Assembly: GCA_031308135.1 (NCBI GenBank)
Contig: JAHLJT010000631.1
Span: forward strand, 159,130,921-159,194,920
Reading direction: 5' to 3'
Length of the DNA stretch: 64,000 nt
Origin: Acheta domesticus
Lineage: Eukaryota; Arthropoda; Insecta; Orthoptera; Gryllidae
Positions 47,831-58,089 of the stretch are shown piece by piece. The first letter of the stretch is position 1. Each line of letters begins with the position of its first letter. The position numbers and the translations under genes were made by a program. Under the pieces are notes generated by a model that had not been told where the DNA came from, did not search any database, and was given only the letters and a program-made list of their open reading frames with translations.

Positions 47831-48429
47831 TAATTTTGGTTCACATATACATTCTCAGCATTTTTAAAATGCACCATTTGAAAACTGAACTTGTCAATAA
47901 ATATTTACATACCTAGAAAGCAATGTTACGGTAGTTTTATTGTAATTATTTTGTTTTAATATTGAAGATAGGTTATCTTGATAATATAGTTCGTAATTCC
48001 AAGTATAGGTTCTGTTCTAAATTGTTTGTATTAAAGAGAAATTAAAAAATAAAGTAATTGTGAATAAATTACAAGCACTATAATATAGTAAACACATTGA
48101 GTTTGATTTTACAAACATTTTGTTAACAGCAAAATTTCTGACCGAATAACGTTCTATGTTAGAATATTTGCAAATAATATTTGTCGGGGAATGTTGGTCT
48201 ATGTAGTGTTGTGTAGCTTGCAGCAATTTTGTGTTGTAAAATCAATTCATCAACTGCTCTGCTGTATCATTTCTTATGGAAACAAAAATAAGCACATATA
48301 TTTTAGAACAGTCAATGTGATTAGTCATCTGTTTTGCTCATCCAGGTGTACATTTATGTTTGCACTTTCATATTATTAATTCTTTACAAGTTCATTCCTA
48401 CGGAGTTAAAGCATGTCATGGCCGAAGCA

Positions 48430-48609
48430 TCTTCACCCCACTTCTAGAGACACAACCATCTACTAGATACCCGTTACATTCTTCTGTACAGAGGGCCTTG
48501 GAAGTGGGGATAAAACCGGAAAAATGGCTGAAAGAGGAGTCCTAACCTCCTCTAACCCTAAGCAGGATAATCCTGCAGCACTAAAAGTGAAAAGGGTAAA
48601 TTAAATTAA
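48430..48609 (+). mobile_element. 180-bp retroposon with 12-bp target-site duplication
   Basis: Perfect direct repeats ATGGCCGAAGCA flank it at 48418-48429 and 48610-48621. Removing the insert leaves one continuous AT-rich sequence. The insert ends in GTAAATTAAATTAA, an AT-rich tail in place of pure poly(A), and contains CCTAAGCAGGATAATCCTGC. A plus-strand frame ending RALEVGIKPEKWLKEES may be the end of a LINE ORF2, which would make this a 5'-truncated LINE. I cannot assign a family. Confidence 0.7.
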
Positions 48610-49599
48610 ATGGCCGAAGCAAAACAAAATTATATCTTTCTCGCTTAAAAATATACCAAACAAATTTCAAAGATTTAATAAACATTGGATCTTATTTACC
48701 AAACAAATAGAAAGAGGTAAAAATTAAGGGTTACAAAGACTTATGTATGAAATACCGTCTTGAAGATCTCGTTAGAATTCTTACTCAAACCTGCCATAAT
48801 ATGATGAAAACTCGGGAAACGTTCAAGGTAAATGAAAATATTTAGAAGACCCTAAATATGCGTCAGGATCTATCTCCAGCCATTGACGAGTTTCATTCAA
48901 CCCCAAAAAATAAGGATTTGTTTAAGATGATCCCTTAAATGATCAATCAACATGCTGAATTCTATCATTATCAAGGCATTGAATAACTACAGCTGTAATA
49001 CAGCTGTAACTACAGAAAATAACAGCTGTAACTCAGAGAATCCTTTTGTTTCTAAGAGTAAACTTTTAAAAATTATTATTACCTTATTTTAATTTCATTA
49101 CATATTAATGACATGCAATACTTTTTTCTGCATTATACATGGAACAGACATCATGTTCTAGCAATAAATCAAGCTTAATTCTCAATGCTGTTTTGTTGAA
49201 TTTCTATGACATTCAATGTTACAGTAAGAACAGTAAAAGATAACAAACAAAACATATTCAAGAAGAAACTCTCTATGTTACCGGTGTACTAGAAAACTTC
49301 ATGAGAGAAAATAACATGTAGCGTTTCTGTTTAACCTACAAATTTCATAAATCGAATCATTAATACGCCCAACGATTCATTTCCAGTCCACCGACTGCCT
49401 ATGTCGGCATACCAGAAACGCGACACATCTTAAAAATAAGCCTTTTTAATCTTTTTTTAATTAAGTGTTGTTGCATGTTCCGAAAATTGTATATTTTTAT
49501 TATAAAATTTCTGTACAGGTAGTTTACAGGGCAGCAGGATAATACAACATGTCGGACGCAAAAGAAACTGCTCAAGATAAACTCATCTAGTCAGCCAGA

Positions 49600-50250
49600 T
49601 TTGTGATTTTCTCCCCAATTTGTCGAACGCATCACAGAACAGCTCCGCTGCGACACTTTTTCAGACCGCCAGCGAGCCTTCGTTGCGTCTCCGACCTACC
49701 TTCTCTTTGTGCGTCCGCACCTATATCCGGCCTTCAGATCCGTCGGCCGGCCCTTCCCCCTTGCATTTCCTCCTCGTTTGTTCCCCGCTTCAGATTTGTC
49801 TCCCCCGGGCTATGTTTATCCCTCGCTGTATACATCAGAGCTCCGGCCACCCTCCGCCCTCCTGCCTTGTTTATTGCTTGCTTCTCCTTCGTTTCACCGC
49901 GTTACTTTTCGGCCGCCCCGCACTCGTGTGTACGCCCCCGCAGGCGAGCGGGGCGGGGCGGGGCGGGCGGGGCAGGGCGGCGCGCCGCGGCGTGGGGCGA
50001 CTTCCCACCGGAAAGGAAACAAAGGAGAGACGCCGCCCGCGCCCTGTCGCCTTGGAGAGGCCCTCGCAAGTTGGGGCGTCCAGCTCTAATTTCCGGTGCG
50101 CGGCGCGGCCACCGCCGGCACTCGCGCTTCCGGTGCGGAGTCACTTGCCTTCGGTCCACAGCCCTGCCACTTGGGTGCTGCTTCTCAAGGGCGACAGCGC
50201 CGAGGGGACAAAACGGCCCAGCGATCTATATTGCTAATTTCCAATGCGCT
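49600..50250. other. GC island with strong G4 tract
   Basis: CpG-rich from 49900. Frames of 205-263 codons in two phases are mutually exclusive and lack domains. Confidence 0.6.
49950..49977 (+). other. G-quadruplex-prone tract
   Basis: Runs of 4, 4, 4, 3, 4 and 3 G separated by one or two bases meet the usual G4 pattern several times over. Confidence 0.75.
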
Positions 50251-50291
50251 CAGCAAGTAAAGAAAACTATGGACGTGAGATGGGTTTATGG

Positions 50292-50304
50292 CAGTGGTGT
50301 CAAG
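50292..50304 (+). repeat. hAT-like terminal motif (possible fossil end)
   Basis: CAGTGGTGTCAAG resembles the start of Charlie-type hAT elements. A near-identical CAGTGGTGTCAACG lies at 63667-63680. No partner end or 8-bp duplication was found for either. Confidence 0.2.
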
Positions 50305-50394
50305 TCTGCTACTGGTGGCTACGGCACGCCTCACGGCACCGTGCCCTGTCACGAGCTTCTCTGCGCCACTAGCGTCGGGAGAGTAAACTATTAG

Positions 50395-50443
50395 TAACCC
50401 CGCCGTTTTACAATAGTGATGGCGCTCTCTTGCGGCGGGGTTA
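50395..50443. repeat. Perfect 11-bp inverted repeat
   Basis: TAACCCCGCCG at 50395-50405 is perfectly inverted at 50433-50443 around a 27-bp loop. It sits about 100 bp right of a CAGTGGTGTCAAG motif resembling hAT ends. Confidence 0.6.
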
Positions 50444-51479
50444 TGAACTGGGTGGAGAAGCGATTTCGTCGTGGCACTCGTGTCACGGACTCCCGCTCGA
50501 GGCATCGACCTTGACAACATTGATCTATGGTCTCAATAAACAGTCAGGAACTTGGAAAATACACAAAAACAATGAATCAGTTTGGATTTTGACTGTAATG
50601 CAAATATTTTATTGTGTACTCCGCCTATTCTCATATTGCGCATACTAACTGAATTCTCGAACTCACTGTCAGTCTGTAATTGCGTGCGATACATCTGGCG
50701 TCATGCCACAATATGACTCGAAAGAAGACACTGTCAGCCATTAAATATTTGCTATTGGCATCATGTGTTAAGGAACTTAACTTTTACTTATAGACTTTTA
50801 ACTTATAACACCTTTTTCAAAATATTCTTGGCATGAAAAGAACTGCTGTATAGCATATATACCACACTACAATATCCCAATATTTGTGAAAACTGTTTTT
50901 ATAAAAATATTTTATTTGTTGCAGTGGTTCACGACAGTATTTTGTTTGTTTTTCTTGAGTAGTGTGCGCGCTACTTTTTGGGAAACCATTTTGTGTGGTT
51001 TTGTTCATCAGCAATTTTGCTGCTGGAGGCCACTATTTCACTTCTAACTTAGCGTATTTTGTTCTGTGAATATTTTCAACCATGGTTATCCACTTTACGG
51101 CCAGAGGGGCGGGTCCTGCCCTTGTAACAATTTAGACTGGCCCAGAAAACCAATCCAAAAATTTTAGATATTCATAAATTGCTGTTGCAAAATCTGGAAA
51201 TTAGTTCATAATTTTCAAGCGACCCGCGCCCTCCTCCTATTCTAACAAGTTGGCCCAAGTTCTGAAAGGTTACAGACTCCTACACTAAACTATCACATTA
51301 TATCTTGATAACTTAAAATAATGAACATAAAATACGATTTTTTGAAGAAAAATTAAACGTGTGAGGCATTATTTCATAACGAACTTCCAATAGACTTATT
51401 TAATTCTTGCTTGTGATATTGCGATGTTTTTGTTTCTATTCATTGTTTTGGTGATCTGTAACAATTAACCCGTTTTGCG

Positions 51480-51502
51480 CCAGTGGTGCGTATACGCACC
51501 AT
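51480..51502 (+). repeat. Subterminal palindromic motif, left copy 1 of piggyBac element
   Basis: The motif is CCAGTGGTGCGT followed by TA and ACGCACCA. Its core at 51485-51500 is a perfect 16-bp palindrome (GGTGCGTATACGCACC). It sits directly inside the left terminal repeat, where transposase-binding sites are expected. Confidence 0.85.
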
Positions 51503-51761
51503 TTTATATAAGAATTTTTTATGGTATGAGTATTTTTTTGCTTGAATTTATCTTCATGTAATGAAGAAGAAATTAAGTAAATAATTTTGTAATTTTCACC
51601 TGAAATGAAGATGGGTTTGAATTATTTCTTGTAATTTGAAAAAATATAATTCTGAGTTTCATTTACGGTTGTCGATTATAACGAACAATTGTATTTTCAT
51701 GTAATATTTATGTGAATTATTTTCATTCTTTCATTTTTGTTAAAATTGTATTTTATTAACC

Positions 51762-51783
51762 ATGGTGCGTCAACGCACCACTG
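51762..51783 (-). repeat. Subterminal palindromic motif, left copy 2 (inverted)
   Basis: This is the same motif on the minus strand, with 7-bp palindromic arms GGTGCGT and ACGCACC around a CA centre (51764-51779). It lies about 260 bp from copy 1 in inverted orientation, within the 5' non-coding part of the element. Confidence 0.85.
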
Positions 51784-52311
51784 GCCCATACCGTTGTATC
51801 TCCAGATAACTCTGCTGCCCGACCCTTCGAGTGTTGCTGCTAGGAATGTTATGAAAACAAATGCTCTGCAAGCGAGGGGAGCGCGAGTCGAAACAAAGTG
51901 GGCTCTGTTCATTCCCAGAAAACTATTTCTAATGACGCAACAGAATTTTTTGGATTCTACATTTGAGAAGTTCAGTTGCTTGGCAGGCGCGAATGGAGTC
52001 TCACGTCTACATGTTGCAATTGGATATCTTTGTCAGTGGAGATAGAAGGTGGTGGTGGATAGTGTGTCCGATTGTAGAAGAAAATTAGTGTGAAAGTAAA
52101 TCGATTTTAATTAGCTATAACTATTTATCTGAAATTCATTAACATTTAATTTCATAAATAAATTATTCATCACATCTTACAACTTTCTAATTTCTTCTGG
52201 CTATGAGGTAAGTGGTGGTAATGTTCATATAACAAAAATTCCGAAAATAATTTATTATAAGCAGATAAGTTACCTTCCAAAATAGCGTATTATATAATTA
52301 TGTTATTGCAG

Positions 52312-53598
52312 ATGTTCAGTTACTGTGGTTTGACTACTGAAGAAATAACTGCAGGGCTCGAGGCTATTGGAATGTGCAGATGTTGTGATTCCCCTAGACG
52401 TTGATGATTTGCCATGAGCAGACATAGATTTAGGGCAATCAAAAGAAATATACATTGTGCAGATAACAAGAATTTGAATTTAGATGATAGGTTCAGTAAG
52501 TTGAGTCCTTATTCAATCTTTTGGACAAAAACTTTATGCAGTTTGGAGTTTTTTTATATAATTTGTCCATTGACGAACAAATGCTTCCATACTTCGGACG
52601 ACACTCTGCAAAGATGTTTATCAAGGGTAAGCCTGTCCGTTTTGGCTTCAAAATGTGGTGTCTGGCAGGAAGTACAGGTTATTTTTTTCAGTTTGAACCA
52701 TATGGGGGTTCAAATTCTCAGATAAAGGAAACTACTTTAGGGCTTAGCGCAGATGTCGTCCTTCATTTACTGAAAGTTGTCGATCGTCCAAACCATCACA
52801 AAGTTTTCTTTGATAAGTTCTTTACATCCTTTAAATTATTCACTGTCCTAAAAGAACGAAACTATTTTGCAACTGGAACAATTCGTGAAGATAGAATTGA
52901 AGACACTCCCTTCAAACCATCAAAAGTTGTAAAGAGGGAAGCGAAAAGATTTTACGATTTTTCTTTCGACAAAAAATATGAAGTACTTATCGTAAGATGG
53001 AACGATAATTCTGTTGTAACAGTGACAACAAATAATGGTAAGGTTTTTCCCTTAGGAAATGCTCAAAGACATGACAAGAAAGAAAAAAAGCAAATACAGG
53101 TTCAACAGCCAATTGTGATTTCAGAATACTACAGGTATATGGGAGGAATCGATTTGCACGACAATGCGGTCGCGAATTATTGCATCAGTTCTAGGGGTAA
53201 GAAATGGTGGTGGCCACTGTTTATCAATGACATTGACAGCTCTAGTGTAAATACATGGAAAGTTCATTGTTTGGTATCTAAAGAGAAAATTTCACAAATT
53301 GATTTCAGGTCATATGTAGCTCGCACTTTACTGCAAAGCTTTTTATTTCGGAATCAGTCCAAAAACACGGAAAACTGGCAAAAGCAGCATCATTCCAGAA
53401 ATAAGGTTTGATAACATTGGCCACCTCATTAGGAACCATGAACAAACTGCCCGGAGAAGATGCGGTGTGTGTAAAAACCCCACAATATTTTTCTGTATAA
53501 AATGTGAAAAGCATCTTCATCCACAATGTTTTGAATATTTTCCAAAAACTATTTTTTTCTTTTTTCTAATATTATGTAAGACTTATATTTTTGTTTAA
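52312..53598 (+). pseudogene. piggyBac transposase, frameshifted and internally deleted
   Basis: The product would be a DDE/D cut-and-paste transposase acting on TTAA-flanked ends in the nucleus. ATG at 52312 begins a short frame containing LTTEEITAGLE, typical of piggyBac N-termini. An acidic stretch (IPLDVDDLP) continues in another frame, and a stop precedes SRHRFRAIKR at 52414. The roughly 100 residues normally found between these motifs are absent. A further shift near 52510 enters the long catalytic frame (52521-53411). That frame holds SIDEQM (first Asp, about 52572), KVFFDKFFTS (second Asp), a VRWNDN block and GGIDLHDN (third Asp). A last shift near 53385 enters a cysteine-rich tail, CGVCKNPTIFFCIKCEKHLH, ending at 53598. 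All catalytic aspartates remain, but at least three frame changes and the deletion make it non-functional. Confidence 0.9.
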
Positions 53599-53606
53599 AT
53601 TGATAC

Positions 53607-53616
53607 AATAAATAAA
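53607..53616 (+). terminator. Overlapping polyadenylation signals of the piggyBac transposase
   Basis: Two overlapping AATAAA hexamers lie 9-18 bases after the transposase stop at 53596-53598. Position and motif fit the 3' end of the transposase transcript. Confidence 0.6.
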
Positions 53617-53700
53617 AGTTTTTAATCAAGGAGTTTAAAAAAATTCATCATTTTGATGTAAATTGTTCTCTAATTAAGATCGCAGATACCCCACGAAGGG

Positions 53701-53722
53701 CCAGTGGTGCGTGAACGCACCA
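53701..53722 (+). repeat. Subterminal palindromic motif, right copy
   Basis: This third copy has arms CCAGTGGTGCGT and ACGCACCA around GA. It lies about 135 bp inside the right TTAA. Only the two central bases differ among the three copies, although the transposase gene is heavily damaged. Confidence 0.85.
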
Positions 53723-53857
53723 TGCTGTAAATCATTGTTGGTTAAAGGAAAAAAATTTCTGGCAACATATATATCATATTTGTCAATAACTGAAGATACA
53801 CACAGAAATTCAATACTTTTGTATGATTATTTCTGCCATTGGCCTAATATGGGTTAA

Positions 53858-55870
53858 TGACTTAAACAAAGATCTTGTAAACGAAGGATGAAGTTATAGA
53901 CTTTTCCTTTAATTCCATAAAATATTTCATTTTGAACCGTAAATTTTAGAAATCCTTCCAAACAGACCATCGTAGTTTGAAAGGGAAATGTGTTTAAGAA
54001 ATGTTTTATTAAATTTTTCTTAGAAGTAGTTAAAATAAAGAAATTATTCCTCAGTTACATCGAGTACACAATAATGAAGAATTTTTCTGCTACATTTCAG
54101 TAAGATGTCTCTTTGATTCAATATTTTTGCTACGTCGAAATGAAACGTTATGGATAGAGAATTAGCATTGAGCGACATCAGCAGCCTCTCATCACGTGAG
54201 TGAAGCAAACCACGAGTGTGGCGAAGGATCAAGTCAGCGGAAGAAAAGGAAGAACTGATCGTTTCACAAGGTTTGCCTAATCTGAAAATGTTATCTCAAG
54301 GATCACCCAGAAGAATAATTTACATAAGAAGTGTGTGAAACAGATGATTCCCCCACGAGTCGAATTTGTGGAATTCGCGAGGGCAACAAAAGACGAGCGC
54401 GTGAATTAACTCCGGCGTGGTTTGCGTACACTTTTTTAACACGCCATGTACGAAAGATGTTCTGCACACATCCCGCGATGTTTCACGCACGCTTTCTAAT
54501 GATTCGCACAATAAAAGTAAGGATGAAAAAACGCTGTTTTGCAAACGGAAAACAAGCGAACGGAAAACGAGAAATCAGGTTTCACACATGAGGTGTTAAA
54601 AATATTTTCATATTAAATGGGTAAAGTTTCCGTTTCTTTCACGGTCGAGTTTGAAATTTTTTGTCAAGACCGTACGTCGAGGCATAAAATCTCAATCTTG
54701 TCTGTGAAAGAAACAGAAACTTCACTCAGGAAATATGAACATTTTTTCTACAACTATATAAAAACATAATACAAAAGGTTTTGTAATTTTGTATTGGAAA
54801 AATAATCCTGATACCCCGGACAATATAGAATTGCATTTTATAGGGCCATGATTACGGAAACCACGCAAAAAGAAGCTTTTTTCACTGGTTACAAGGTAGT
54901 TGTAACCTTTCTTGGCAACAATCTTTTTTAATGCATATTAAAAAATGACGAACTTCACGTTCTGCTAGCGATTCACCGCTGTTGCATTTTTGTATGTAGC
55001 TGTAGAAAGATATAATTTGTAGCTTTAATAAAATTATTATTCTTTACTTCCTTAAATTTTAATCCTAGAGGCCTGTTTCGACTTTTCTTGCCAATATCTT
55101 TTCAGTAATCAACAGATATTTCTTTAACCCAATTAATAAACATTTATTAGTGGGTCATTTTCCAATCAATCCAGTATCTCAAACTGATAGGTTGAATGGT
55201 TACTAAACCGTTAAATTCTAGAGAAGAATGTAATAGAGCAGTCTGACTGGTTGGAGAAGTTGTGATTCTGTGTGACGCAACAAAATACACACGTGCGCTC
55301 GTGGGTAAAATAAGAACCAAAAACCTATACCCACGGTATATTAGAATCAAAGCTTTCATTATACATTTGTTTGAGAGATAACTACTTTGGAAGTCATTAC
55401 TTTCTTATATGCAATACAAATTGAATGTGTTTTCTTTCTTTCCCTGATCTCGCATTTGCTCTGATTGTGGTATTTGTTTTTTTGTCGCCACATTGTATTT
55501 TTGGAGATTTTTCGAAGTCTTACAATACTTACATTTCTTCCAGTTACAATCTATCGTCAATATGATTTTGCCAAAGCATGTGTAATTTATTATCTGCATA
55601 TGCATTTTAATACTAATTTTTATGGAATAGTATTATTCTTCATTCTATTGTTGTTTACTGACCTTCGTTTTAAGATTCCTGTTGTGTCTCTACTCTCATT
55701 GTGTATAACCTGTTTTTATTGTTCTTTAATCTTCCCGAAAAGTTTTACTATTGTCTTCAACACTAGTTCGTGAACGCAATCTTTTTTATGTATTATTATT
55801 GTTTCAACTTCTTTTTGTTCACTGAACAGTCTATTCTGTTCTCATAGATATTCTCAATTCTACTTCGATC
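53858..55870. other. AT-rich non-coding DNA right of the piggyBac element
   Basis: Contains the hairpin at 54624-54722 and otherwise nothing I can support. Confidence 0.45.
54624..54722. repeat. Hairpin, 19-bp arms with 61-bp loop
   Basis: AAGTTTCCGTTTCTTTCAC (54624-54642) is inverted at 54704-54722 with one mismatch. It lies in non-GC-rich DNA about 0.8 kb right of the piggyBac element. Foldback element, RNA hairpin or chance are all possible. Confidence 0.6.
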
Positions 55871-55912
55871 AATGAATAACATGCTATCACTACCTCCAAC
55901 ACCGTCGTTGCC

Positions 55913-55965
55913 TCCACCGAGGCCGTCTCCGTCACCATCGCCGTCGCCGTCGCTGTCGCCATCTA
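55913..55965 (+). repeat. (CCGTCG)n-like hexamer array
   Basis: Imperfect CCGTCN/CCATCG units at the left edge of a C-rich island would read as Pro-Ser repeats in one frame. It is a simple repeat. Confidence 0.75.
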
Positions 55966-56000
55966 CCGGAATTCTCCTCCTCACCCGCGCCCTCGCCTCG

Positions 56001-56022
56001 CCCCGCCCCGCCCCCCCCGCCC
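56001..56022 (-). other. G-quadruplex-prone tract (minus strand)
   Basis: C-runs of 4, 4, 8 and 3 separated by single G on the plus strand. Confidence 0.7.
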
Positions 56023-56108
56023 TAGTATCCACCGCGCCGCCCAGTATTGATTTTTTTTGCGGGCCAGTGGCAGGGAGCATGGTCCACAGATTATTGTTGT
56101 TAGCGCCC

Positions 56109-56122
56109 GTCGCCCGGGCAAC
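56109..56122 (+). promoter_or_regulatory. Candidate RFX X-box
   Basis: GTCGCC-CG-GGCAAC fits the RFX consensus of two half-sites separated by 1-3 bases. It sits in a CpG-rich island. RFX sites often mark promoters of ciliary genes, but no gene is visible here. Confidence 0.35.
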
Positions 56123-56299
56123 GGGGTGACGCCACGGCTAATCCACCTGCGAGGCCACCGACCGGCTCTCCTCCCCCCAGCGCCGCAACCACGGTGACCG
56201 AATAATCCCCCTCCCCCCTCACTCCACGTATTCGGTGCCATCGCACTCCCTGAAAATGTTACTTCACGCTGCCTTTTAGGCTGTCCTGTAATAAGCACT

Positions 56300-57525
56300 T
56301 GTACCACTCCAGAGCGTTGTAATTTTTTTCTTTCTTATCCTCTCAACACCCTCTGTCTCTTTGATGTGTCATCCCTTCCAGTCTGTAGATTTTTATACCC
56401 CATTTATTTCTTTTTTTGTGATTGTGCCTCTTTCTTTGAAATTCTCTCTTCTTGTTATAAACTTTACGAGTATTTGCATTGCAGAAGACAGTAATGTACT
56501 GAAAAATTATGCATTAGAATCTTCGATTAATTTTCAATGATGGTCTCAATTCGTTTATTGTCATATTATTTCTGTATTTTTCACCGATTTGAAGACAATA
56601 GTAATTCAACCATTCAACCAAATCGAACAATTCAAAATATTATGTAACATTTACAACTTATTTGTTAAGTTTTCCTTTGTTTTTTAAATCTGTGTTATAT
56701 TCAGGTTATAATGGTGAGGCAAGTAATTATCTTTCAGACTTCCCATATTCATAATTGAAGTTCATTAGTTAATTGGTTCCATATATAATTAAACATTGGC
56801 TTTGCGAAAGGGAGTGTAAACGGAAAGCTTTTACAGCGATATGGGCAATGGAGTGCCTTAGCTCTTAATTTGAATCCAAATGTGCACGTTATTCTGTCAT
56901 ATACCCAGGCATTGCTCGGGCTACCGTTTTAATCCCAATGGTTGAGAGTCCACGTATAACTCTAGTATTGCATGGGCTAAGTTTTGTCGCCTATAACCAG
57001 CGATGTTCGATATTCGGTTACATGGAAAAACATTGTCAGGGTAATGGTATTCCTCTCTGTGTACAGGATGTTTCAGAGTCTATCATCACAGAAACAAACT
57101 GTATCTATATCGAGTTCTATCTTCCATATCCATCCCTTGCGGAGTACACCTCCGCGTATTTCGTCTCGAAGAAGTTCGCAGTACGACGACCGAAATAATG
57201 GGGACACCCAGACATGCGACGCCACGTCTCCCGGACCGTGAAGAATGTATTGACTCCGGCCGGCGTAGCCTATGTTTTCACGAATATTCCAATATTACAT
57301 GAAGTGAGAAGAATTGTTTTCAGACAATAAAACAAGGGCTGCATTAAAAGTCAATAGTATGTAAGTTTCCTTAAACAACACAGGTCAATATTTGTCCCAT
57401 GGTTAAGTAATTTTTAAAGTTGCATTTGCCAAAAATTTCATACATCTATCTCTAATTTATCACTTGATAAATGTTTCTCAAAATGGCGAGGATTCTGGAA
57501 TTCACATGGTGTTAAAGTGTCAGGG
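56300..57525. other. AT-rich non-coding DNA
   Basis: Contains GTACAGGATGTTTCAGAG at 57060, a phrase like many dispersed insect repeats. Two overlapping 85-codon frames near 57.0 kb have no motif. Confidence 0.4.
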
Positions 57526-57529
57526 CTGA

Positions 57530-57890
57530 AAGTGTGTCTGCTCCCGTGTTTGGCGTAGCGCGTTGCGAGGGTGAGGGCGAAGGGCTGGGCACCCCTTGCG
57601 AACGTGAGCGGCGTCTCGGGCGGCGCAGCGGAGCGTCGCGCGGTCATCCGCCCCATCTGCTGGGCGCCCGCCGCGACGCGAAGCGACGCGACGCGAGGCG
57701 ACGCGACGCGATGCCCGCCTCCGCCGCTGCCGCCGCCGCCTGGCGCTTCCGCTCGACGGCGCGTGCGAGCGCCCGGCCCACAGCTCCCGAACGCGTTTGT
57801 CACTCGCCGCCTTCTGCTCCTACGGGGCGACCTGCCCCCGCCGCGGCCCGCGCTTGCCTCTTCCATGAAGGGCCCCTCCATGCGCCTCTC
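57530..57890. other. CpG island next to the 9-bp satellite
   Basis: Contains the GCGAC array. Frames are compositional. Confidence 0.6.
57673..57711 (+). repeat. (GCGAC)n pentamer array
   Basis: About eight GCGAC-type pentamers with A/G variants lie in the island at 57.5-57.9 kb. The reverse-complement pentamer (GCGTC) recurs at 62216-62236. Confidence 0.8.
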
Positions 57891-57910
57891 AATCCTCTTT
57901 TTTCATTGGA

Positions 57911-58085
57911 ATTTATTTTATTTATTTTATATGTTTTATTTATTTTATTTATTTTATTTATTTTATTTATTTTATTTATTTTATTTATTTTATTTATTTT
58001 ATTTATTTTATTTATTTTATTTATTTTATTTATTTTATTTATTTTATTTATTTTATTTATTTTATTTATTTTATTTATTTTATTT
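57911..58085 (+). repeat. 9-bp satellite (ATTTTATTT)n
   Basis: About 19 copies of a 9-bp unit run with one early interruption (TATATG at 57930). Because 9 is divisible by 3 the array stays open and would encode repeated Leu-Phe-Ile; this is not a gene. It abuts a GC island on its left side. Confidence 0.95.
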
Positions 58086-58089
58086 AACA

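Larger units (their letters stand above)
51465..53857 (+). mobile_element. piggyBac-family DNA transposon with intact TTAA ends
   Basis: The element is bounded by TTAA at 51465-51468 and 53854-53857, the target duplication of piggyBac elements. Just inside, the left end reads CCCGTTTTGCGCCA and the right end, read inward on the minus strand, CCCATATTAGGCCA, an imperfect terminal inverted repeat. The total length of about 2.4 kb matches autonomous piggyBac elements. Subterminal copies of a palindromic motif lie near both ends, and a decayed transposase frame fills 52312-53598. Tandem AATAAA signals follow it at 53607-53616. The ends look complete but the coding part is broken, so the copy is probably immobile unless a transposase acts in trans. 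Ends and frame were read directly; the family assignment rests on the catalytic motifs. Confidence 0.9.
55880..56290. other. C-rich CpG island with hexamer repeats and X-box
   Basis: Begins in the hexamer array, contains a minus-strand G4 tract and the X-box at 56109. Confidence 0.6.

Noticed and set aside
51737..52045. 102-codon frame in the left part of the piggyBac element as transposase N-terminus
   Set aside because: Lacks piggyBac motifs; the recognisable N-terminus starts at 52312.
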